A stretch of 64,000 nt of DNA, taken from assembly GCF_000684975.1 (NCBI RefSeq), contig NZ_BAXZ01000029.1:27928-91927 (forward strand), written 5' to 3'. Of this stretch, positions 18,852 through 27,948 are shown in pieces; the first letter of the stretch is position 1; the number at the start of each line of letters is the position of its first letter. The translations under genes and the position numbers were made by a program. This DNA comes from Paraburkholderia acidipaludis NBRC 101816 (lineage in GTDB: Bacteria; Pseudomonadota; Gammaproteobacteria; Burkholderiales; Burkholderiaceae). The notes below the pieces were generated by a model. It ran no database searches and was not told the DNA's origin. It saw nothing but the letters and a program-made list of their open reading frames with translations.

Positions 18852-19322
18852 TCAGTTATAGCTGACCACGACCACCAGTGGCGTGCTGCCCGGCGTGGCG
18901 GACGCGGACTTCAGCTCCATCACGGCGCCGTGCTCGTCCAGCTTGTAATGCCCATCCGCATCCGGGGTGAGCTGCTTGCCGGCACGGTTCACCAGACTGA
19001 CTGCAACCGTCCGGGAAACCGCCAGGTTGTCTTGGCGCACCGGATTGGCCGTCATCAGCGCGACATCGGCGGCCGGGGCGCTGCCGGGCGGTGCAACGAA
19101 GGATACCGTCGTACCCGACGCTCCGCCGTCATAGTCCAGGCTCGCTGTTCCGACAGCGGCTCGCCCCGCAGTTACCGCAATGTCGTACGCCGGAGCCAAA
19201 ATCGCGCCGGTAAACGTAATGGTTCCGCCTTGCGCACAGGCCGGTACGGCAAACATCCCTGCCAGCGCGACCAGCCCAGCCGCGCCGGCCAGCCGGCGCA
19301 TGGTTTGCTTATCAGTTTTCAT
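18852..19322 (-). CDS. Cysteine-less pilin-like secreted protein
   Basis: This 156-residue protein has a signal peptide (MKTDKQTMRRLAGAAGLVAL, cleavage near PACA-Q). The mature start GGTITFTGAILAPAYDIAV copies the chaperone-usher pilin N-terminal strand, but the usual Cys is replaced by Tyr and no second Cys exists. The C-terminus LVVVVSYN has the alternating hydrophobic strand with a penultimate Tyr typical of pilins. It could be a divergent fimbrial subunit or an independent periplasmic protein of pilin fold. Confidence 0.65.
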   Translation of the reverse strand: MKTDKQTMRRLAGAAGLVALAGMFAVPACAQGGTITFTGAILAPAYDIAVTAGRAAVGTASLDYDGGASGTTVSFVAPPGSAPAADVALMTANPVRQDNLAVSRTVAVSLVNRAGKQLTPDADGHYKLDEHGAVMELKSASATPGSTPLVVVVSYN

Positions 19323-19476
19323 GACGACCTCCGGATGAACGTCTACGCCTGCCCCCTATGGGCCCTACTACCCTGCGAGGTATTGCGGCATCGTTCTGGA
19401 AATCTTTAGGCAGTTATAGACACTGCCCCTTACGAAAACTGCCTGGCGCACCTTGCAAACGGATGAACGCTCAGGA

Positions 19477-21726
19477 CTAGCGGGTAGCCACGCCGGCCGG
19501 CGTTCGGACCGGCGGCATCGCACCCGCCTTCGCCATCGCCCCCCGCACTTCGAACCGCACCGAATCTGTAGTCTGCCCGCGCGCATCCACCAGTTCCAGC
19601 ACATGCCTGCCTGGCCACGGCAGCCACGCCACGCGCGCGGCCGTACCCAGTGGCCTGCCGTCTAGCCGCCACGTCACCTGTGTCGTCGATCCCGCCGCAC
19701 GCTCGAACCACACGCGCTGGCGTGCGGCGGGGATGTCGGGGTCGAGCGCGAAGATCGTGCCGTCCACCGGACTGCCGATCTGCGCCGGCCCTCCGCTTGC
19801 GGCATTCGCCGCATCCGAAGCATTCGCAGCGAGCCCGACGTAAGGCGTAGCCGTGCCCGCGAGAAACCATTCGCTGCGCGCCGGTTCCAGCGCGTTGGCG
19901 AACGTGACGCGCACGCGCTCGACGCCGGGCGGCGCGGCAGGCGCCACGCTCGGCACGCCGCGATGCAGATAGCCGACGATCGCGGCCCACACCGGCGACG
20001 CGCCGCTCACGCCGGAAACGTCCCACATCGGCGAGCCGTCCGCGTTGCCCACCCATACGCCCACCGTGTAGCGCGAGGTGTAGCCCACCGTCCAGTTGTC
20101 GCGCATGTCCTTGCTCGTGCCCGTCTTCACCGCCGAAAACACGCGCGTGGCGAGCGGACTATCGAAGCCGAACGTGCGCGTGCGCGCGTTGTTGTCCGCG
20201 AGGACGTCGGTGACGATGAACGCTGCATCTCGACTGAATACGCGCTTGAACACACGCGTACCGGATGCGGCGGGCAGTTCGACGAGCGGGCTTGCCACCC
20301 CGCCGTTCGCCAGCGCCCGGTACGCGTTCGTCAGCGAAACGAGCGTGACGTCCGCACTGCCCAGCGCGAGGCTGTAACCGTAGTAGTCACCGCTTTCGTT
20401 CAGCGGCAGTCCGAGTGCCTTGAGCGTCTTCGCGAAGCGGTGCGGCGTGACCATCACGAGCGTGCGCACGGCGGGCACGTTCAGCGACGACCCGAGCGCC
20501 GTGCGCACGCTCACCCAGCCCTTGAAGCCCTTGTCGTAGTTCTGCGGCATGTAGAGGCCGCCGCCCGCGGCGAGGTCGAGCGGCGCGTCGTCGAGGAGCG
20601 ACGCCGTGGTCACGCGCCGCTCCTCGATGGCCTCGGCGTAGAGGAACGGTTTCAGCGTCGAGCCCGCCTGGCGCAGCGCCAGCGCCGCGTCCACCTCGCG
20701 CGCCGCCGAGAGCGCACCCGACGAGCCCACCCAGGCCAGCACTTCACCTGTCGCGTTGTCGAGCACCACGGCCGCGCCGTCCTTCACGTTGCGCGGGTGG
20801 TCGGGCCGGTTCAGCTCGATCAGCGTGCGCGTGAGCGTGTCGCGCGCGAAGCGCTGCAGGTTGGCGTCGAGCGTCGAGCGCACGCGCTGGCCCGCCGCCG
20901 GATGCACGGCGCTCGCGACCTGCCGCGCGAAGTGCGGCGCGAGCGCGTCGGCGCCGTCGAATGCGGCGTAGTCGTCCGCCGCCGCAGGACGCGCGAACGC
21001 CATCTGCACGAAGCCGTCGAGATTGGCACAGCCACTCGCGTCGTTCAGATCGCGCAGGATGCGGCAGGCGCGGGCGGCAACCTTCGCGGACGGCGCATTC
21101 GGCGCGCGGATCAGCGCGGCGGCCACGGCGGCCTCGCGGTCGTCGAGGCCGGCGGGCGCCTTGCCGAACAGCGTCTGCGAAATGGCCGCGAGGCCCACGG
21201 TCTCGCCGCGAAACGGCACGAGGTTCAGATACGCTTCGAGTATCTGGTCCTTGCGCCAGCTGTGTTCGAGGCGCAGCGCGTCGACGGCCTGCACGGCCTT
21301 CTCGCCGAGCGAGCGCTGCCCCGAGCGCTTCGGACTGTCGTCGAGCAAGCCCGCGAGCTGCATCGTGACCGTGGAGGCGCCGCGCGTGCGCGTATTCCAG
21401 AGGTTCGCCCAGGCTGCGGCGGCCGCGCCGCGCCAGTCGACGCCGCTGTGTTCGTAGAACCGTTTGTCCTCCGAAACGACGATCGCGTCGCGCAGCGCAG
21501 GCGAAACGTCGGCGAGCGCCACCCAGTCGCCGCGCCGTGCCGTGCGCTCGACCCGCGTGCGCTGCAGCGGCGTGCCGTCGCGGGCGAGCAGCACCCAGTC
21601 GGAGCTGCGCCATTGAGCGCGGACGTCGTCGTACGAAGGCAGCGCGAGCGCCGGGACCGGCAGCAGTGCGATGCTCAGCACCGCCGCGGATACAAAGCAT
21701 CGGGCACCCATCGCCGCTCCGCTCAT
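19477..21726 (-). CDS. pbpC: Penicillin-binding protein 1C
   Basis: This 749-residue bifunctional peptidoglycan synthase has a signal/anchor helix at the N-terminus. The GT51 glycosyltransferase shows EDKRFYEHSGVDWRGAAAA with catalytic Glu, then GASTVTMQLAGLL. The transpeptidase has SxxK in AGSTLKPFLYAEAI, SxN in SSLNVPAV and KTGTSKDMRDNW. The C-terminal 100 residues form the BiPBP_C domain specific to PbpC. The start at 21726 (MSGAAMGARC) overlaps the alpha-2-macroglobulin stop by four bases (ATGA). This pairing is conserved in proteobacteria and is thought to repair murein after protease or complement-like attack. Confidence 0.95.
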   Translation of the reverse strand: MSGAAMGARCFVSAAVLSIALLPVPALALPSYDDVRAQWRSSDWVLLARDGTPLQRTRVERTARRGDWVALADVSPALRDAIVVSEDKRFYEHSGVDWRGAAAAAWANLWNTRTRGASTVTMQLAGLLDDSPKRSGQRSLGEKAVQAVDALRLEHSWRKDQILEAYLNLVPFRGETVGLAAISQTLFGKAPAGLDDREAAVAAALIRAPNAPSAKVAARACRILRDLNDASGCANLDGFVQMAFARPAAADDYAAFDGADALAPHFARQVASAVHPAAGQRVRSTLDANLQRFARDTLTRTLIELNRPDHPRNVKDGAAVVLDNATGEVLAWVGSSGALSAAREVDAALALRQAGSTLKPFLYAEAIEERRVTTASLLDDAPLDLAAGGGLYMPQNYDKGFKGWVSVRTALGSSLNVPAVRTLVMVTPHRFAKTLKALGLPLNESGDYYGYSLALGSADVTLVSLTNAYRALANGGVASPLVELPAASGTRVFKRVFSRDAAFIVTDVLADNNARTRTFGFDSPLATRVFSAVKTGTSKDMRDNWTVGYTSRYTVGVWVGNADGSPMWDVSGVSGASPVWAAIVGYLHRGVPSVAPAAPPGVERVRVTFANALEPARSEWFLAGTATPYVGLAANASDAANAASGGPAQIGSPVDGTIFALDPDIPAARQRVWFERAAGSTTQVTWRLDGRPLGTAARVAWLPWPGRHVLELVDARGQTTDSVRFEVRGAMAKAGAMPPVRTPAGVATR

Positions 21727-24700
21727 CGGGCTTGCGGCGCGGGCTTCACGACGACCGGCGCATTCGGCAGGACACCGAACGTCGCGGGCGCGTACAGCGC
21801 CTCGACACGCGTGGGCGGCAGCCCGAACCTGCCCACGTTGTTGAGCCGCACCGTGTACTCGATCGACACCTTCCCCTTCGGCAGATAGTCGTAGTACGCG
21901 CGATAGCCGTCGAAATCGCGCTCCACGAACGCGGGCCACGGACCATCCTGCTCCTGTTTTTCGCCCTGCGTCGCCGCCGCCGAATCTCGCCCGAGGCCCG
22001 AACCGAGGATCGTCGCACCGGCCGGAACCGGATCGTTGACGACGACCCAGGTCATGTCGGTCTGCGCCTCGATGTCGAGATGCACGCGCAGCACGTCGCC
22101 GCGCGTGTAGGCGCCCTTCACCGCCGGTTCGAGCGGCGTGACGGTCTTCGTGATGCGGTAGCCCGCCGCAAACGGCGCGCGCAAGGGCACGGCGGCGAGG
22201 CTTTCGATCGTCGCCCACGGCTTGCCGCTGCCTGCCTGCGTGAGCGAGAGGGTGGCGTTCGAACGCGCCGCGGACCAGTCGAGCAAGGTGCCGCGCACCG
22301 CCGCCGCGCGCGTGGCCGCGTGTGCGGCCACTTCAGCGCCGGAGGCCGCGCCGGCCGGGGTAGCGCTCCACGAAACGTCGCGTTCGGCGCCGCCCAACTG
22401 GATCTTCGTCGTGCCGGTAACGGGCTCGCTTTCGAAAACGCGCGAGAAGCGCTCCACGGCGAGCGAGCCGTAGACGTTGGCCGTCGTCGTCTCCCAGGCC
22501 CCATTGCGCTGCATCGCGAGCAGTCCGGCCACGAGACGCGGCATCTCGTCCTTCCACGCCGGATTGTCGACCATCGCCAGCGCAAGACGCGCCGCATTCA
22601 CCTGGGTGCCCGTCATGAGCCACCAGAGGTCGTCGTCGCTCGCGGTCGAGAACGTGAGCTGCGTGCCCTGATACGTGAGCCGGGCGCGCAGGATCTGTTC
22701 GAGCTGCGCGAGCCTGGCCTCGCGATCGGGCACGTCGCGCATGCGCGCGAGGCTCCCGTAGTAGTCGATCACGGCGGAGGTCGGCCACTGGTTCGGCGCG
22801 ATTTCGATCGAGCCGAAGAGTTGCGCGTTCGCCGCGCCGTAGCGCGAGAGCGCCTCGATCGCCGCAAGCTTGCGCAGGTCGAGATCGCGGCGCGGCGCCC
22901 ATGTGTTGCGCTCGATGCGGCCTTCCACGAAGCGCGTGAGGCCGTCTTCCATTTTCGCGCGCAGCGCGTCGGGGAGCGCAAAGCGCGGGTCGAGCTTCGC
23001 TGCCTCGTTGGTTACGGCAAGCAGATACGCGGTCAGCGTGGGGCTGCCGTGGCTCGCGCTGTCGTCGGCGGGCGGGAAGTAGTTCGCGAGGCCGTCGCCG
23101 TCCAGATAGACAGGCAGGTGCGCGAGCACCGCCTGCCAGCGGACCGGATCGCGCAGCCCCAGCGCCACCGAGGTCTGCTGTTCGAGACAACTGTACGGGT
23201 AGCGGTCGAACCAGCGCGTCACGCCGGGCAGGCCGTCCGCGAGCTTCGCTTGCAGCGATATCGCGATGCCGCCGCGCACGCGGCCTTGCTGCGTGACGCT
23301 CGCGTTCGCGGGCGGCGCCACCGGCAGGGAGAGCGTGCCGTCCACCTGCGCGAGCGTGGCCTGCTGCACCGTCACCGGCAGCGCGGCCGTGACGCGCTGC
23401 GTGAGCTTCACGGCGTCGGCGGCATGCGCTCCGCCCTGCTCCGCCGCGCTCACGTTCCAGACCAGCGCGGGCAGTTCGGCCTCGGCCAGTCCATCGGGCA
23501 CTGTCGCCGTCCACGCGATCTCACGCGACGAATCGGGCGCGAGATCCACCGTCTGCGGCGCGAGCGCGAGCGGCGGCACGTTCGGCGTGACCACGACTTT
23601 CATCGCGCGCGCCGTGGTATTGCGCAGCGTGAACTGCGCGCGGAACGCATCGCCTTCACGCACGAGCGGCGGCAGACCCGAAATCAGTTGGAGGTCCTGA
23701 GTACTTTCGATCGTTGCGCTGCCGGTGCCGAAGCGCTCGGTCCCGCTCGCCGCCACCGCGACGATGCGAAAGCGCGTGAGCGAGTCGTTGAGCGGCACGT
23801 CCACGCGCGCCTCGCCCTTCGCGTCGAGCGTCACGCGCGGATTCCAGTAGAGCAGCGTGTCGAAGAGCTCGCGCGTCGCGGCGTGCCCGCCCCCGCCGCC
23901 CGCGGGCACCGCCTTGCGGCCGAAGTGGCGCCGGCCCACGATCTCCATCTGTGCCGTCGCGGTCTCCACGCCATAGGAACGCCGCTGGAACATTGCGTCG
24001 AGCAGATCCCAGCTCTCGTTCGGCATGAGCTCGAGCAGCGCCTCGTCGACGGCTGCTACCGCGATCTGCGTGCCGGCCGGCACCGGCTGGCCGTTCGGCA
24101 ACTGCACGCGCAGCGCGACATGCGAGACGCCGCGCACGGCATAGCGCTTCGCGTCGGGCGTCACGCTCACGTCGAGCCGGTGCGCCGCCGTGCCCACACG
24201 GATCCGCGCGAGCCCGTAGCGATAGGCGGGCTTCGAGAGATCGACGAGCGGCGTGGGCGCCTCGTACTGGCGGCCTTCGTACCAGAACGCGCGTGCCCAT
24301 TCGAGCGGCGCCTTCCAGCCCCATGTGAAGAACGAGTACCAGGGCACCTCGTGGATGCGCCCGCGCAAGGCGAGCACCGAAACATAGACGTTCGGCCCCC
24401 ACTGGTCGCCCACCTTGAGCTCGACGGTGGGATCGCGGCCGTCGAGCTGCACGACGTGCGTTTCCATGATGCCCTCGCGCTCCACGGCGACGAGCGCCGT
24501 CGCAAAGCGGAACGGCATGCGCACCTGGAAGCGCGCGGTCTCGCCGGGCTCGTAGCTCGTCTTTTCGGGCAGCACGTCGATGCGGTCGGTGTTGTCGCCG
24601 CCGAACCACAGTTCGTCCTCGCGCGTGACCCACACGGAGGTGGTAGCCGTGGACGCGTGGCCGGCGCCGTCCGTGGCGGTCGCGATCAGGTCGATGTTGC

Positions 24701-27700
24701 CAGCCTCCCCGAGCTTCGCCTTGCACGTCAGCAGCCCGTGGTCGTCGCTTTTGCCGCTGCACAGCACGCCCAGGTCATGCGTCTGCGTATGGTTGTCGTA
24801 GGCGTAGAAGCCGCCCACCATGCGCTTGCGCGACGTGGTCGTGATGCGCGCCACGCCGCGCACTTCGAGCTTCACGCCCGCGCGCGGCTTGCCCTGCAGA
24901 TCCAGCGCAAGCGCGGTGACGGGCACCGTGTCGCCCACCGACACCCAGCTCCCCGCCTTGATGCCCGCCACCACGGCGGCTGGCCACAGCGTGGCGCTGC
25001 CGCCTATCGTCTGCACTTCGCCGTTGGGGTCGGCGAAGGTCGCTTCGAGCGCGAGGCGCTTCGGCGTGTCGACGGTGGGCAGGTTCTTCAGCACCAGCGT
25101 GCCCGCGCCGTTGCGGTCGAGCGTGAGCGGTTCCTTGTCGGCGACGAGCCTGGCCGTTTCGGTATCTTCCTGGGCGGGGCTTTCGTCGTCGTCGGTCGCC
25201 TCGTCGCCTGCCTGCGCGGGTGTCCAGGGCGCGAAGCTGAAGTCGCTGAAGTCGTCCGTGAAGGCGGGCGTCAGGTCCTTAACGAGCGCCGAGACCTGCA
25301 CCGGCAGATTGGCGGCCGCACCGCCCGAAACGTAGTCGATCTGCAGCGAGATCGGCGCTTCCCTGGCCGCGACGAGCGGCGAGGTCTTTTCGTTGCGCGC
25401 GCCCAGGGTCCCCTTGAACACGGGAAGACGGAATGCCTCCACGCGGAAGCTGCCGCTGTCGTAATTCATGTGGACGGCGCTGTCACTGTCATCGCCGCCG
25501 TTGTCGCCGTCCGTGTCGTCGCCGCTCTGCGCGGACGCATCGCCGTCGTCGAGCGAGACGTCGTACTCGCCCAGCTTCGCTTCGGCGGGAATCCTGAACG
25601 TCGACACCGCGGTATGGTCCGCGGACCACGTGAGCGGCAGATGATACGTCTGCCCGCTGCCCGCATGGCGAATCGTCACGCGGGTCGGATACTGCGCCGG
25701 AAATGCGAGGCCATGCATCGTCTCCGCGCGGATGAAGTGCTTCATCGAAACGGTCTCGCCCGCGCGAAAGAGCGGCCGGTCGAACACCGTATGAGCGCGC
25801 ACGGTGGGCTCGAGACTCGTATCCGTGGGCACGTTGAAACGCCACGACTCGATTCCGCGATTCCAGTCGGACTGCACGAACGCCATGTCGGGCCCGGTCT
25901 TCGGATCGTCGATGCGCGCCGAGACGAAGAAACCGCTATAGCTGTCCTCGCCGCAGGTGCGGCGGTTCGCGAGTGCGCCCTCGATGTTCAGGAGTCCGTG
26001 CGTATCGGTCCGGCCTTGGGCGATCTGCTCGCCATTGCAGTCGGATACGCGCACGTCCGCGCCGGGCACCGGCTCGCCCTTGTCGAGTGTCGTCACCCAG
26101 ACCACGCTGTTCTCGCGGCCTTGCTTGAAATGCACGCCCAGATTCGTGATGAGGACCGCCGTGCGCACGTACATCGGCACCGCTTTGCCAAGCAGGGACG
26201 CGCCGAGCGAAGGCGAGGCGAGCTCGATCACGTAGAAGCCGGGCTTTTGCACCGGAATGCCCACCACCTCGAACGGCCGCAACGACTTCGGATCGGCCTT
26301 GGGCAGCGTGAGGGTCTGCACGCCCGGCTGGCCCGCCAGCAGCGAAAGCGAGCGCACGTCGATCACACGCTCTTTCTTGCCGCCGCTGTCCGCGCTTTGG
26401 TCCGCACTTTGGTCCGAATCTCCGTCTGCCGAAGGCGGCACCACCACCGGCGACTTCGCGCGCGCCAGCAGACCGGACATCTGCTTTTCGATTGCCGACT
26501 CGGTCATGCCATAGGCGTCGAACGTCTCGACAAGGCGCATCCAGCGGCGCATGTCCGCGTCCGAGCCCACCGCCAGCTTCGAAAACCGCGCTTCGCCCGC
26601 ATTGAGCCCCGCGACGTGCAGATCGGCCTCGACGTTACGCACCGTGACAGGCACGAGCGGCGGCATGCCCGGCTCCGCATAGCGTTCGATGATGCCGAAG
26701 GTGGACGACGAAAACTTCGCGAGCGGCGGCATGGGCGCGGTGGCTGCCTGCAGCGGGAACAGGTCGGCGTTCGAGAGCGGGCGGCCGCTTTCGTCCTTGA
26801 GCGCGGCCGGCACGAGCACCGTGAGTTGCGCGCGCTCGGGCAGCGGCGCGGCGAATTCGATGGTCGTGACGTCGTTGCCGGCCTCGTCCTTCGCGAAGGT
26901 CGGCGCGATCTCGCCGTTCGGGCCGCGCAGCCGGAAGCGCTCCGCGTCGGCATGCGAGACAGGCGCGCTCAGTTCGACGCGCACCGGGCGCAGCGGCGTA
27001 CAAGGCGCCTTGGCATTCTCGCGCTCGCAACTGAACTTCGCCGTAAAAGGTTCGCGCACCGTGTAGTCGTAGCGGCGCTCCGTGTCGTTCGGCGTGCCAT
27101 GCGGGCCCGCCACGCCCTTGCCGTAGACGAGCTGCATCTTCGCGCTCGAGGGCAGCGTCTGCTGGCATACGAGCGTGAGCACGCGCGCGCTGTCCTTGTC
27201 CAGCCGGAAATGCTTGAGGAGTGCCGCGCGAGCCGGTGCATCCACGCTGCGAACCGGAATGCGGTTGCCGAGCCCCTCGGACTCGCACCACACTTGCTGG
27301 CGCACCGAAGCGTCGGTGGCCGGCCCGTTGAGCGTCAGGACGAACGCCTGGTTCTCCTCGATCGTGCCGCCCCAGGGGCGCACGTCCACCGGAAACGGAC
27401 CGCCGGTCGAAAACGCATAGCGGCGCGCACCCGTCACCGCATTGCCGGCCGTCGACTTGAGCGCGTCGTCGAGCGCGATGCTGCACTGCACGTCGGGCGG
27501 CAGATCGCTTTTGAAGTCCCACGCCCAGGTCTTTTCGTCGATCCAGCGGCCCTGCCCCTCGCCCGCAGCCGCGTCGCTGCACTGCACGTGCGCGGGGTCT
27601 TTCGCGTTCGCGGCGCCGAAGGCGACCATCGCCTCGTCGAATTTGATCACGACCTGGCGCGCCTGCGCGACCGTGCCGACCGGCGACACGCTCAGCGTGC

Positions 27701-27800
27701 GCGCAGCGTCGGCGCGCCAGGCGAAGAGCGCGCTTGCGCTCAGCATTGCGGCAAGCGCCGCCGTCCACCACCCGATTTTCTTTGCGTTATGGGTTTGCAT
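21723..27800 (-). CDS. yfhM: Bacterial alpha-2-macroglobulin (YfhM-like)
   Basis: This 2025-residue periplasmic protease trap has a signal peptide in MQTHNAKKIGWWTAALAAML...WRADA, then MG-type beta domains (MG1-MG10). The thioester motif CLEQ in YPYSCLEQQTSVAL lies about three quarters along. An A2M bait/ANA region GNERF-type segment is followed by an alpha/alpha-toroid complement-like domain. The length is greater than E. coli YfhM (about 1650). Unlike the E. coli protein, no lipobox Cys is seen at the signal peptide, so it may be soluble in the periplasm. It is operonic with pbpC. Confidence 0.93.
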   Translation of the reverse strand: MQTHNAKKIGWWTAALAAMLSASALFAWRADAARTLSVSPVGTVAQARQVVIKFDEAMVAFGAANAKDPAHVQCSDAAAGEGQGRWIDEKTWAWDFKSDLPPDVQCSIALDDALKSTAGNAVTGARRYAFSTGGPFPVDVRPWGGTIEENQAFVLTLNGPATDASVRQQVWCESEGLGNRIPVRSVDAPARAALLKHFRLDKDSARVLTLVCQQTLPSSAKMQLVYGKGVAGPHGTPNDTERRYDYTVREPFTAKFSCERENAKAPCTPLRPVRVELSAPVSHADAERFRLRGPNGEIAPTFAKDEAGNDVTTIEFAAPLPERAQLTVLVPAALKDESGRPLSNADLFPLQAATAPMPPLAKFSSSTFGIIERYAEPGMPPLVPVTVRNVEADLHVAGLNAGEARFSKLAVGSDADMRRWMRLVETFDAYGMTESAIEKQMSGLLARAKSPVVVPPSADGDSDQSADQSADSGGKKERVIDVRSLSLLAGQPGVQTLTLPKADPKSLRPFEVVGIPVQKPGFYVIELASPSLGASLLGKAVPMYVRTAVLITNLGVHFKQGRENSVVWVTTLDKGEPVPGADVRVSDCNGEQIAQGRTDTHGLLNIEGALANRRTCGEDSYSGFFVSARIDDPKTGPDMAFVQSDWNRGIESWRFNVPTDTSLEPTVRAHTVFDRPLFRAGETVSMKHFIRAETMHGLAFPAQYPTRVTIRHAGSGQTYHLPLTWSADHTAVSTFRIPAEAKLGEYDVSLDDGDASAQSGDDTDGDNGGDDSDSAVHMNYDSGSFRVEAFRLPVFKGTLGARNEKTSPLVAAREAPISLQIDYVSGGAAANLPVQVSALVKDLTPAFTDDFSDFSFAPWTPAQAGDEATDDDESPAQEDTETARLVADKEPLTLDRNGAGTLVLKNLPTVDTPKRLALEATFADPNGEVQTIGGSATLWPAAVVAGIKAGSWVSVGDTVPVTALALDLQGKPRAGVKLEVRGVARITTTSRKRMVGGFYAYDNHTQTHDLGVLCSGKSDDHGLLTCKAKLGEAGNIDLIATATDGAGHASTATTSVWVTREDELWFGGDNTDRIDVLPEKTSYEPGETARFQVRMPFRFATALVAVEREGIMETHVVQLDGRDPTVELKVGDQWGPNVYVSVLALRGRIHEVPWYSFFTWGWKAPLEWARAFWYEGRQYEAPTPLVDLSKPAYRYGLARIRVGTAAHRLDVSVTPDAKRYAVRGVSHVALRVQLPNGQPVPAGTQIAVAAVDEALLELMPNESWDLLDAMFQRRSYGVETATAQMEIVGRRHFGRKAVPAGGGGGHAATRELFDTLLYWNPRVTLDAKGEARVDVPLNDSLTRFRIVAVAASGTERFGTGSATIESTQDLQLISGLPPLVREGDAFRAQFTLRNTTARAMKVVVTPNVPPLALAPQTVDLAPDSSREIAWTATVPDGLAEAELPALVWNVSAAEQGGAHAADAVKLTQRVTAALPVTVQQATLAQVDGTLSLPVAPPANASVTQQGRVRGGIAISLQAKLADGLPGVTRWFDRYPYSCLEQQTSVALGLRDPVRWQAVLAHLPVYLDGDGLANYFPPADDSASHGSPTLTAYLLAVTNEAAKLDPRFALPDALRAKMEDGLTRFVEGRIERNTWAPRRDLDLRKLAAIEALSRYGAANAQLFGSIEIAPNQWPTSAVIDYYGSLARMRDVPDREARLAQLEQILRARLTYQGTQLTFSTASDDDLWWLMTGTQVNAARLALAMVDNPAWKDEMPRLVAGLLAMQRNGAWETTTANVYGSLAVERFSRVFESEPVTGTTKIQLGGAERDVSWSATPAGAASGAEVAAHAATRAAAVRGTLLDWSAARSNATLSLTQAGSGKPWATIESLAAVPLRAPFAAGYRITKTVTPLEPAVKGAYTRGDVLRVHLDIEAQTDMTWVVVNDPVPAGATILGSGLGRDSAAATQGEKQEQDGPWPAFVERDFDGYRAYYDYLPKGKVSIEYTVRLNNVGRFGLPPTRVEALYAPATFGVLPNAPVVVKPAPQAR

Positions 27801-27948
27801 CGACCGATCCCGTTGTTCACGTCCATGGCGTCTGGCTCGCCGTCGAGCGAGCGCTGCATCGTACCGCGCGGCACGGCGCCACGCGCCGTAACTGTCCGGT
27901 GCGCGCATCTTGCCCGCGAGATCGCGGAGTCGATATCGAAAAGACGGA

